5,701 nt of DNA from Kiloniellaceae bacterium (lineage in GTDB: Bacteria; Pseudomonadota; Alphaproteobacteria; Kiloniellales; Kiloniellaceae): contig JANQKX010000541.1 of assembly GCA_028280915.1 (NCBI GenBank), positions 1-5,701 on the forward strand, in the 5' to 3' direction. Under the pieces are notes generated by a model. That model ran no database searches, was not told where the DNA came from, and was given only the letters and a program-made list of their open reading frames with translations. Every line of letters starts with the position of its first letter. The stretch's first letter is position 1. This document shows positions 1-5,701 of the stretch, in pieces. Position numbers and translations under genes: made by a program.

Positions 1-823
1 AGGCGGCCTCGGCGCTGAACTTGGCAAAGCGGCGGGCAACGACGGGGATGCCGTGATGAAGCGCCGGCATCAGCACGTCCAAAAGGCCGCCGATCCAGGC
101 CCAATCGGCCGGCGTCCAGAAGCGGTCGCCCGGCTTGGGCAGAAAGTTATGGCTGATCTCAACACCGGGAAGGTGGCCAAGCAAAACTCGGTGCGCGTGC
201 AGGACGCCTTTGGGATTGCCGGTGGTCCCGGAAGTATAGATCAAGAGAGCCGGATCCTCGGCCCGGGTGGGCAAGGGCTCAAAGCGGTCCGACTGCGCGG
301 CGCATGCGTCATGAAAGCAACTTGCGTTGCCATCCGCGCCGTCAATGGACAGCACGTGGACCAGTTGGGGCAGGCCATCGCGGATCTTGGCCAGTTTGGC
401 GGCGCCCGCCTTATCGGTGATGACGGCTTTGGCGTCCGAGTCACTCAGCCGATGGCGCAGGGCTTCCTCGCCAAACAGGGTGAACAAAGGCAAGGCGACA
501 CAGCCCATTTTTGTCACGGCGATGTGGGCGAGCGCCGTTTCCACGCATTGCGGCAACAAGACACCAACCCGATCGCCAACCTCACCGGCTCGAGAAATGC
601 CCGCTTTTTCAAGCGCGTTGGCCAATTTATCAGACTGTTTTCTTAGGTCATCAAAGCTAAACTCGCGGCTTTTGCCCTGCGCGTCGACTTCGATGATGGC
701 CAAACGAGAAGGATCGACCTCCGCCCATTTGTCGCAGATATCGACCCCGATATTGAAAAATTCAGGGATGTCCCATTCAAAGCTTTGGCGAACCGCCTCG
801 AAGGTGGATTTTTCCGGTAACAT
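1..823 (-). CDS. AMP-forming acyl-CoA synthetase, N-terminal part (cut by window edge)
   Basis: Expected to activate a carboxylic or fatty acid with ATP to an acyl-adenylate and transfer it to CoA in the cytoplasm. The first 274 residues are visible, about half of the usual 500-550, and the 3' end lies outside the window. The frame is open throughout. The adenylate-forming signature YTSGTTGNPKG lies at about residues 196-206, and a W-T-P-A-D-W-A-W-I-G-G motif at about 236-246 is typical of acetyl/medium-chain (ACSM-like) acyl-CoA synthetases. The substrate cannot be read from this part; the C-terminal catalytic lysine region is missing. The ATG at 823-821 has a strong Shine-Dalgarno, GGAGGAG, six bases upstream. 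It lies on the same strand as rpoE-chrR after a gap of 175 bases, so it may be read from its own promoter or by read-through. By eye, its codons are less GC-rich at third positions than those of the genes at the right end. Confidence 0.9.
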   Translation of the reverse strand, partial: MLPEKSTFEAVRQSFEWDIPEFFNIGVDICDKWAEVDPSRLAIIEVDAQGKSREFSFDDLRKQSDKLANALEKAGISRAGEVGDRVGVLLPQCVETALAHIAVTKMGCVALPLFTLFGEEALRHRLSDSDAKAVITDKAGAAKLAKIRDGLPQLVHVLSIDGADGNASCFHDACAAQSDRFEPLPTRAEDPALLIYTSGTTGNPKGVLHAHRVLLGHLPGVEISHNFLPKPGDRFWTPADWAWIGGLLDVLMPALHHGIPVVARRFAKFSAEAA

Positions 824-998
824 AATTGGCTCCTCCGGCGCGCGTTTCGATCGGCCATCACCGGCATCCGGCGGGCCAAATAGAAATCACGCTGGGAGGA
901 TAATGCGCTGCTTTGGTGCCTCTTGTCATCCCGCCGGCCGGCCATGGATCAGCCAGCGCCGCGGGCGCCCCGGTCTTCGTAACCAGGAAAGTTCGCGA
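824..998. other. Intergenic gap between chrR and the acyl-CoA synthetase gene
   Basis: No convincing gene was found here. Read on the minus strand, it holds a short GC hairpin just after chrR (968-956: stem GCGCC, loop CGC, stem GGCGC) without a T-tract, an isolated TGATCC at 951-946 without a matching -10 element, and the ribosome-binding site of the downstream gene (836-830). No clear housekeeping promoter was seen. Confidence 0.6.
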
Positions 999-1703
999 CT
1001 AGATGTTCACGAAGGGATTGAGCAAGCGGCCAAAGGGGCCGGTCAGGCGCAAGGGGCCGCCGGTCACGGCCAGGCAAATGCAATCCTCACCCATCTCCGC
1101 CACCGGGCTGTGATCCACCGAAGCATCGGCCAGGGCCACGTCGCCGCGGGCAAAGCACGCGCCCTCGTCGGTAAAGGCCCCGGTGAGCACCAAGGTGGCT
1201 TCAATGCCGTGGTGGGTATGGGAGGGGATGGTCATCCCCTGCTTCACCCGCAGCAAACGGGTTTGGTAGTCATCCCGCTCCGGCAAGAGATCGCACTGCC
1301 CCACGCCGCGCCCCCGCCAACTGAGCGCCTCCACATCGCCGGGCAGATAGTCGCGCAGGGGCAAGGGCACCGTCAGTCCCGCTCCCCCCGACGGAGGCCG
1401 GGTATCGCCCGCCTCGACAGAGGACAATGCGTCCGGCCCATCGAGTTTAGCCATCAGTTGATCCAAGAGATCATCGGCCACCTCGATTTGCTCGCCGGCA
1501 TCCAAAACCTCGCCGCCCACCGCCTCGAAAGCGGCGACCCGGTCCCGGCACAGGGGGCAAAGGGCCATGTGGGTGGCGACCAAGACCGCGAGGGGCTCGG
1601 CCATGGAGCCGGCAGCGTACTCCAGCAGCATCTCGTCGCTGGGATGATGCATGGGCAGGCCGCTGCCTTGGGGTGCAAAGGTTTGTTTCATCGCCGAGGC
1701 CAT
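999..1703 (-). CDS. chrR: ChrR-type zinc-binding cupin anti-sigma factor
   Basis: Cytoplasmic anti-sigma factor that binds RpoE and releases it on singlet-oxygen stress. The protein has 234 residues. The N-terminal anti-sigma domain carries the zinc set H20, H45, C49, C52 with the spacing of R. sphaeroides ChrR H6, H31, C35, C38. The C-terminal cupin domain has H162, H164, E168 and H198, matching H141, H143, E147, H177, and the C208-x-C210 pair matches C187/C189. It is therefore predicted to bind two zinc ions and to be fully functional. The ATG overlaps the rpoE stop by one base (TAATG), which implies translational coupling, and GGAGGG lies nine bases upstream at 1718-1713. This start gives about 14 residues more before the first zinc histidine than in R. 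sphaeroides; the in-frame Met5 and Met18 are alternatives. Known family behaviour: in R. sphaeroides the N-domain alone inhibits sigma and the cupin domain is needed for the singlet-oxygen response. Confidence 0.95.
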   Translation of the reverse strand: MASAMKQTFAPQGSGLPMHHPSDEMLLEYAAGSMAEPLAVLVATHMALCPLCRDRVAAFEAVGGEVLDAGEQIEVADDLLDQLMAKLDGPDALSSVEAGDTRPPSGGAGLTVPLPLRDYLPGDVEALSWRGRGVGQCDLLPERDDYQTRLLRVKQGMTIPSHTHHGIEATLVLTGAFTDEGACFARGDVALADASVDHSPVAEMGEDCICLAVTGGPLRLTGPFGRLLNPFVNI

Positions 1704-2374
1704 TATTCCAGACCCTCCAAAGTGGGGCGCAACTTGCCCATCGCCAGGCGAATGCGCGCTTTTACCGTCCCCAGTGGAAGTCCCAGTTGTTCTGCAATCA
1801 TGCTATGTGACATATCCTTAAAAAACGCCATGCGCAGCGGCTCGGCCTGCTCATGGGGCAGATCGGCCACCTTGGAATGGAGCGCGCGTTTGCGCTGGTC
1901 CAGTTCCACCACGTGATCGGCCTGCGGCTCCGCCTCCGGCACGAAGGCCGGGTCATGGGGATCGGGCTCGGGATGACGCTCCCGGCGCAGCACGTCGATC
2001 CGCCGGTTCCGCGCGATGGTATAGATCCAAGTGGAAACACTGGCCTTTTTCGGGTCGAATTGATCGGCTTTTCGCCAAACGGTTAACATGACGTCCTGCA
2101 CCAAATCATCGGCCGCCTGGAATTCCGCCCCGTTTTTCATCAAATAGGACTTAATCCGCGGCGCGTAAAAGGCGAACAAACGGGCGAAGGCGTTGCGGTC
2201 CTGCTCCGTCGCCACGGCCGACAACAAGGCCGCATTGACCGCGTGAACGTCGTCCGATTGCTCTGTCGATGCCCTTGCCATGGGGGCATTTTTGACCAAA
2301 CCTTGACCGACCACAAGCATCACGTCCAAGGCGCGGCGACCCGGCAAAGAGGGCTCGACGTTGCGCTGAAGCAC
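1703..2374 (-). CDS. rpoE: ECF sigma factor of the RpoE/ChrR (singlet-oxygen) type
   Basis: RNA polymerase sigma factor, expected to direct transcription of the singlet-oxygen regulon when free of ChrR. Of 223 residues, region 2 spans about 62-131, with D-D-L-V-Q-D-V at 89-95 and the -10-reading segment around S-T-W-I-Y-T-I-A-R-N-R-R-I-D. Region 4 spans about 165-217 with a helix-turn-helix (about 191-216) containing G-L-P-L-G-T-V-K-A-R-I-R-L. It ends inside the chrR start codon. The start chosen is GTG at 2374, because AAGGAG lies six bases upstream and a promoter-like element lies just before it (inferred 5' leader about 20 bases). ATG at 2281 (residue 32) gives about 192 residues, closer to the 181 of R. 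sphaeroides RpoE, but has no good ribosome-binding site. The first 31 residues are therefore uncertain. Its partner gene and the divergent ufa-like operon fit the RpoE-ChrR family. Confidence 0.95.
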   Translation of the reverse strand: MLQRNVEPSLPGRRALDVMLVVGQGLVKNAPMARASTEQSDDVHAVNAALLSAVATEQDRNAFARLFAFYAPRIKSYLMKNGAEFQAADDLVQDVMLTVWRKADQFDPKKASVSTWIYTIARNRRIDVLRRERHPEPDPHDPAFVPEAEPQADHVVELDQRKRALHSKVADLPHEQAEPLRMAFFKDMSHSMIAEQLGLPLGTVKARIRLAMGKLRPTLEGLE

Positions 2375-2382
2375 CAGCTACT

Positions 2383-2388
2383 CCTTTT
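2383..2388 (-). promoter_or_regulatory. Ribosome-binding site that supports the GTG start of rpoE
   Basis: The minus strand reads gaaaAGGAGtagctgGTG: a purine-rich Shine-Dalgarno six bases before GTG at 2374. The alternative ATG at 2281 is preceded only by a run of A and C. The site lies directly downstream of the predicted rpoE promoter, so the leader is very short. Confidence 0.65.
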
Positions 2389-2401
2389 CTCTTTCATCCT
2401 C

Positions 2402-2429
2402 TCTACGGCACGGCCGCCGCTTTGGATCA
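2402..2429 (-). promoter_or_regulatory. Predicted RpoE-dependent promoter of rpoE-chrR
   Basis: The minus strand carries TGATCC (2429-2424), 16 bases, then CGTAGA (2407-2402). TGATCC is the -35 hexamer known for RpoE of the ChrR-linked group in R. sphaeroides, where rpoE-chrR is autoregulated. The -35 hexamer, spacer length and CGTA core are the same as in the divergent promoter at 2491-2518. The inferred start point is about 2395, about 20 bases before GTG 2374. No transcript data support this; it is a match by eye. Confidence 0.8.
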
Positions 2430-2490
2430 CCGCGCGCCAAAAAAGTGGCAAAAGACAAAGGATCGATTGCATCGGCGGTCCGGGTCGGAA

Positions 2491-2518
2491 TGATCCATCG
2501 GAAGCCGCGAAGCGTATA
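2491..2518 (+). promoter_or_regulatory. Predicted RpoE-dependent promoter of the ufa-like operon
   Basis: TGATCC (2491-2496), 16 bases, then CGTATA (2513-2518), with an inferred start point near 2525 and a leader of about 37 bases to the ATG at 2562. The element differs from the rpoE promoter only in one base of the -10 hexamer. Of the five TGATCC hexamers noticed on either strand, only these two have a CGTA-type -10 element at 16 bases, and both lie in the one divergent control region. This places the fatty-acid operon under the neighbouring sigma factor (inference). Confidence 0.8.
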
Positions 2519-2561
2519 CCTTGTCAAAATCCTAAGAAGCATCAAAGGTAAGATAAAAAAC

Positions 2562-3938
2562 ATGACTGAGACGCGGCCACGCATAGCCGTCATCGGCGGC
2601 GGTATCGCCGGAATGGGCGCCGCCTGGGCCATTCATCAATTCCAAGACGTTGTATTGTACGAGGCCGCTCCGCGCTTGGGCGGGCATGCCCATACGGTGA
2701 CCCTGGACCTGGATGACGGCCCCTGCCCGGTGGACGTGGGTTTTATCGTCTACAACACCCACAACTATCCCCATCTGGTGCGGCTATTCGAGGCATTGGG
2801 GGTCGAGACTTACGCCAGCGACATGTCCTTTGCGGTTTCCGCCGAGGGCGGCGCTTATGAATACGCCGGCAGCCTGCCCGGCTTGCTGGCCCAGCCCGCC
2901 AATCTGCTCAAGTCCGATTATTGGCGCATGTTGACCGATCTGTTGCGGTTTTACCGCACGGCACCCGCCGCCATCGCCGGTCGGGGTGGCGCGCCCCTGT
3001 CCTTGGGAGAATTTTTGCAGCAGGAGGGCTATTCCCAGCCTTTCATCCGCCTTCACCTGCTGCCCATGGCCGCCGCGATCTGGTCATCACCACCCGAGGA
3101 TGTGCTGACCTATCCGGCGCGTCGTTTTATCAGCTTTTTTGAAAACCACCGGCTGTTGAATTTAGGAGAACGGCCGGTTTGGCGCTCGGTCCTCGGCGGC
3201 AGTGAAAACTACGTATCGAAAATCGCGGAAGATTTGGGCCCGACCGCCCTGCGTTTGGGCCATCCGGTGGTCTCGGTCCGGCGGGAGCCCACGGGCCTGG
3301 TGGTCCGGGACCGCATGGGACAGGAAGACAGCTTCGATCAGGTCGTCTTTGCCTGCCACGGGGACCAGGCCCTGGCCATCATGGGCGCGGAAGCCACGGC
3401 GCGGCAACGGCAGGTGATGAGCGCTTTTACCTATCAGCCAAACCAGGCCTATCTGCACCGGGACCCAAGACTGATGCCCCGTCGCCGGCGGGTGTGGTCC
3501 AGCTGGAACTACATGGCGCCCCAGGGAGGCATGGCTGAAGAGATGCCCTGTTGCGTGAGCTATTGGATGAACGCCCTGCAGCAACTGCCGACCAATCACG
3601 ACCTCTTTGTCACGCTCAATCCGCCCCACGCGCCGGACCCGGCCCTCACCCACGGAGAATTCCAGTTCGACCATCCCCAGTTCAATCAGGCCGCCATTAC
3701 GGCGCAAGAAGATCTGAAGGATATTCAGGGGGAAAACGGTCTTTGGTTCTGCGGCAGCTATTGCGGCTACGGGTTCCACGAAGACGGCCTGCAAGCGGGG
3801 CTCAGCGTGGCGGCCGCCTTGGGCTGCCCGGCACCCTGGTGGTATCGTGTCACGCCCATGAGCCCGGCGGCGCAGTGTGTCGCGCCCGATACCCGTTTGG
3901 GTGTCGAACCGGCGCGTTCCTTGGAGGCGGCGGAATGA
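2562..3938 (+). CDS. ufaD: FAD-dependent amine-oxidase-fold desaturase, UfaD-like
   Basis: Predicted flavoenzyme of furan fatty acid synthesis. In R. sphaeroides, UfaD (RSP1091) introduces a second double bond into the methylated 18:1 acyl chain. The 458-residue protein opens with a Rossmann FAD motif, V-I-G-G-G-I-A-G at 10-17, then the ribose-binding acid E34 and R-L-G-G-H at 38-42. It closes with C-G-S-Y-C-G-Y-G-F-H-E-D-G-L at 397-410, the C-terminal FAD-contact motif of the family. No signal peptide or clear transmembrane segment is seen. The ATG at 2562 was chosen because the FAD motif follows at the usual distance. The frame is open back to an ATG at 2445, but that start lies upstream of the predicted promoter. 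The ribosome-binding site is modest (AAGGTAAG at 2545-2552). The last 37 residues, after the FAD motif, are a proline-rich tail of no recognised function. The stop overlaps the next start (ATGA). Most databases would call it an NAD/FAD-dependent amine oxidase; the ufaD assignment rests on family plus context. Confidence 0.85.
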   Translation: MTETRPRIAVIGGGIAGMGAAWAIHQFQDVVLYEAAPRLGGHAHTVTLDLDDGPCPVDVGFIVYNTHNYPHLVRLFEALGVETYASDMSFAVSAEGGAYEYAGSLPGLLAQPANLLKSDYWRMLTDLLRFYRTAPAAIAGRGGAPLSLGEFLQQEGYSQPFIRLHLLPMAAAIWSSPPEDVLTYPARRFISFFENHRLLNLGERPVWRSVLGGSENYVSKIAEDLGPTALRLGHPVVSVRREPTGLVVRDRMGQEDSFDQVVFACHGDQALAIMGAEATARQRQVMSAFTYQPNQAYLHRDPRLMPRRRRVWSSWNYMAPQGGMAEEMPCCVSYWMNALQQLPTNHDLFVTLNPPHAPDPALTHGEFQFDHPQFNQAAITAQEDLKDIQGENGLWFCGSYCGYGFHEDGLQAGLSVAAALGCPAPWWYRVTPMSPAAQCVAPDTRLGVEPARSLEAAE

Positions 3939-4780
3939 TCTTCCGGCGCCAAAGGGAAACCGGGGAGATTCGCCATTCCAGCGTTTACCGGGGCACGGTG
4001 ATGCACCGCCGCCTGAAGCCCTTCGTGCATCACTTCGTCTATCGGGTGTTCACCTTTTACCTGGATCTGGCGGAACTGACCGCGCTGAGCCGCCGGCTCA
4101 CCCTGTTTTCCCATAACCGCTGGAACGTGTTTTCCTTCTGGGACAAGGACCACGGCCCCCGCGACGGCTCGCCCCTGCGCCCCTGGGCCCTGTCCCAGCT
4201 CAAAGCCGCCGGCATAGACTTGAACGGCGGTTCCATCCGCTTGATCTGTTTTCCCCGCCTGTTCGGTTTTGCCTTCAACCCCCTGTCCATTTGGTTCTGC
4301 CGCCACGGGGATGGCCGCCTGGCCGCGCTCATCTATGAAGTGCGCAACACCTTTGGCGAAGCTCACAGCTATCTGATTCCCATCGAGGCGGCGGAAACGG
4401 CGGCGGGGGCCCTGGCCCATAGCTGCGACAAGAACTTTTACGTGTCGCCGTTTTTGCCCATGGCCTGCCGCTATCACTTCCGCATTGCCCCGCCCGATGA
4501 CAAATTCGCTCTGCTCATCCGCCAAACCACGGCGGAGGGCCACGTTTTGCTGGCCCGGCAACTGGGTAAACGGGTGAGCCTTTCCAACCGGGCGTCCGTA
4601 AAACTCCTGCTCGCCCATCCCCTGATGACCATGAAGGTGATTGCCGGCATCCATTGGGAGGCACTGCATCTGTGGCGCCGGGGTGCCCGCTTCCACAGCC
4701 GCCCGCCGGCACCGGCCCGGCTGGTCACCGCCGTACACCCGAGGAACAGCGGAGCGCCTCAAGGCGTCGCCCCGCTTTAA
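3935..4780 (+). CDS. ufaO: DUF1365 family protein, UfaO-like
   Basis: In R. sphaeroides the DUF1365 protein UfaO (RSP1090) is needed to put oxygen from O2 into the furan ring; its cofactor is not known to me. This 281-residue protein shows the family blocks in order: S-V-Y-R-G-T-V-M-H-R-R-L-K-P-F at about 16-30 with H32/H33 following, F-P-R-L-F-G-F-A-F-N-P-L-S at 106-118, E-V-R-N-T-F-G-E-A-H-S-Y at 135-146, K-N-F-Y-V-S-P-F at 166-173, and H-P-L-M-T-M-K-V with I-H-W-E-A-L-H-L-W at 228-247. The repeated conserved His and Glu are candidate metal ligands (inference). The start codon overlaps the ufaD stop by four bases (ATGA), and GGAGG lies seven bases upstream at 3923-3927, so the two are translationally coupled. 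The last 30 residues are low in conservation and rich in Pro, Ala and Arg. Confidence 0.87.
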   Translation: MIFRRQRETGEIRHSSVYRGTVMHRRLKPFVHHFVYRVFTFYLDLAELTALSRRLTLFSHNRWNVFSFWDKDHGPRDGSPLRPWALSQLKAAGIDLNGGSIRLICFPRLFGFAFNPLSIWFCRHGDGRLAALIYEVRNTFGEAHSYLIPIEAAETAAGALAHSCDKNFYVSPFLPMACRYHFRIAPPDDKFALLIRQTTAEGHVLLARQLGKRVSLSNRASVKLLLAHPLMTMKVIAGIHWEALHLWRRGARFHSRPPAPARLVTAVHPRNSGAPQGVAPL

Positions 4781-4826
4781 CGACAAATCCATACAACAAA
4801 AATCCCAAGCCAGAATCAAGGAAACC
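4781..4826 (+). other. A- and C-rich spacer between the ufaO-like and ufaM-like genes
   Basis: These 46 bases are visibly richer in A than the flanking genes and contain no T-tract terminator and no TGATCC element. They end in the ribosome-binding site AAGGA (4818-4822). With no promoter or terminator seen, the downstream gene is most simply in the same transcript. Confidence 0.55.
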
Positions 4827-5701
4827 ATGATGAGCATCGAGACAGTCACCACGGCCGCCCCCGTCCCGTCCAGTGGGGCAGAGCGCCTGTTCCTGGCCTT
4901 CGCCCGGCGCTTGCAACGGGGGCAGGTGACCATCATCCTGCCCAGCAAAACCGAGCTCCACTTCGCCGGCAAGGGTCCCGGCCCCCACGCCATCCTGCGG
5001 ATCCACTCGCCGCGCTTTTACCGGCGTATCTTGAGCGGCGGCGACCTGGGTTTCGCGGAAGCGCTCATGGACGGGGACTGCAGCACCGATGATGCGGTCG
5101 CCCTGGTGGAACTGGCGGCGGTGAATGAAGAAGCTCTGGACGATCTGATGTACGGCCGCCATTGGCTGCGCTGGCTGGCCCGCCTGGCCCATCGCCTGCG
5201 CCCCAATTCCAGCCGCGGCGCCAAACGCAACATTGCCCACCACTACGACCTGGGCAACGACTTCTACCGCTTGTGGCTCGACGGCAGCATGAACTATTCC
5301 GCCGGCCTGTTCGATGACGTGTCCCCGGAACAGCCCGTCGAAGCCCAATTGCTTGCGAGCCAGACCGCCAAATACCGGCGCATGGCCGAGCTGGCCGGCT
5401 TGAGCCCGGGCGACCGGGTTCTGGAAATCGGCTGCGGCTGGGGCGGCTTTGCCACCTGGGCGGCGCGGGAGATCGGTTGCCATGTCACCGCCATCACCAT
5501 CTCTCCCTCCCAGCACCGCTACGCCACCGAGCTGGTCGCGCGGGAAGGTCTCGACGACCGGGTGGCGGTGCGCCTGCAGGACTACCGGGCCGTTTCAGAG
5601 CAATTCGACAAGATCGTCTCCATCGAGATGCTCGAGGCCGTGGGGGAAAACTATTGGCCGGACTACTTCGACACCTTGACACGCAGCCTGCAGCGCGGCG
5701 G
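4827..5701 (+). CDS. ufaM: Cfa-family SAM-dependent fatty acid methyltransferase, UfaM-like (3' end cut by window edge)
   Basis: Predicted to transfer a methyl group from S-adenosylmethionine to the double bond of a phospholipid acyl chain, the first step of furan fatty acid synthesis in R. sphaeroides (UfaM, RSP2144, often annotated cfa). 291 residues are visible of roughly 400. An N-terminal Cfa-like domain (about 20-125) is followed by H-H-Y-D-L-G-N-D-F-Y at 138-147, the SAM motif L-E-I-G-C-G-W-G-G at 199-207, I-T-I-S-P-S-Q at 223-229, and S-I-E-M-L-E-A-V-G at 265-273. Aligned by eye to E. coli Cfa, the catalytic Glu239 is kept (E270), but Cys139 is Ala159 and the His after the Glu is Ala271. 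These changes argue against ordinary cyclopropane synthesis. Two ATGs lie in tandem at 4827 and 4830; AAGGA is four and seven bases upstream, so the second may be the real start. A true cyclopropane synthase cannot be excluded. Confidence 0.88.
   Translation, partial: MMSIETVTTAAPVPSSGAERLFLAFARRLQRGQVTIILPSKTELHFAGKGPGPHAILRIHSPRFYRRILSGGDLGFAEALMDGDCSTDDAVALVELAAVNEEALDDLMYGRHWLRWLARLAHRLRPNSSRGAKRNIAHHYDLGNDFYRLWLDGSMNYSAGLFDDVSPEQPVEAQLLASQTAKYRRMAELAGLSPGDRVLEIGCGWGGFATWAAREIGCHVTAITISPSQHRYATELVAREGLDDRVAVRLQDYRAVSEQFDKIVSIEMLEAVGENYWPDYFDTLTRSLQRG

Noticed and set aside
946..951. Third RpoE-type promoter (TGATCC, minus strand) before the acyl-CoA synthetase gene
   Set aside because: At the 16-base spacing the -10 position reads ATGACA, unlike the CGTA core of the two good promoters. 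A single hexamer is expected by chance in a window of this size.
956..968. GC hairpin after chrR as a terminator
   Set aside because: The stem is only five base pairs with a three-base loop, and no T-tract follows on the minus strand.
1111..1464. TGATCC hexamers at 1111 and 1459 on the plus strand
   Set aside because: They lie inside chrR, antisense to it, and the sequences 16 bases downstream (GGGCCA, CCTCGA) do not match a -10 element.
327..1916. Long plus-strand open frame of 529 codons
   Set aside because: It runs antisense across the acyl-CoA synthetase start, chrR and rpoE, all with strong family motifs. Its translation is low-complexity and has no recognisable domain; it is a shadow of GC-rich coding on the other strand.
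2445..2561. N-terminal extension of the flavoprotein from an upstream ATG at 2445
   Set aside because: The added 39 residues precede the FAD motif with no family support, and the segment contains the predicted promoter at 2491-2518.
4755..4766. Small hairpin CGCCT/AGGCG near the end of the DUF1365 gene as a terminator
   Set aside because: It lies within the coding sequence with a loop too small for all five pairs and no T-tract, so it gives no reason to split the operon.
3767..4993. Minus-strand open frame of 408 codons
   Set aside because: It is antisense to the DUF1365 gene and the start of the methyltransferase gene. The sense proteins carry clear family motifs and ribosome-binding sites; the antisense product does not.

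Overview
The window looks like chromosomal DNA of a GC-rich proteobacterium, most likely an alphaproteobacterium (inference from the RpoE/ChrR pair, the acyl-CoA synthetase type and base composition; no rRNA or other phylogenetic marker is present). It holds two divergent gene groups around a 187-bp control region (2375-2561), plus a truncated gene at each end.

Left, minus strand: rpoE (ECF sigma factor, GTG start at 2374) overlaps chrR (cupin-type zinc anti-sigma factor, 1703-999) by one base. This is the singlet-oxygen-response pair known from Rhodobacter sphaeroides. ChrR keeps every zinc ligand of both domains and the C-x-C pair. A 175-bp gap without a gene follows, then the 5' part of an AMP-forming acyl-CoA synthetase that runs off the left edge.

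Right, plus strand: an FAD-dependent amine-oxidase-fold protein (2562-3938), a DUF1365 protein (3935-4780, ATGA overlap) and a Cfa-family SAM methyltransferase (4827 to the right edge). These three families match UfaD, UfaO and UfaM, which make methylated furan fatty acids from cis-vaccenoyl lipids in R. sphaeroides. There the genes lie in separate loci of the RpoE regulon. Here all three are contiguous and sit beside the regulator.

The control region holds two back-to-back promoters of one design: TGATCC, 16 bases, then CGTATA toward the ufa genes and CGTAGA toward rpoE. The simple model is that singlet oxygen inactivates ChrR, RpoE is released, and it transcribes both its own operon and a membrane-lipid operon whose product scavenges singlet oxygen. 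The methyltransferase has alanine where E. coli Cfa has the active-site cysteine, which supports a methylating rather than a cyclopropanating enzyme. Both promoters, the function of the ufa genes and the regulatory circuit are inferred from sequence and family knowledge.
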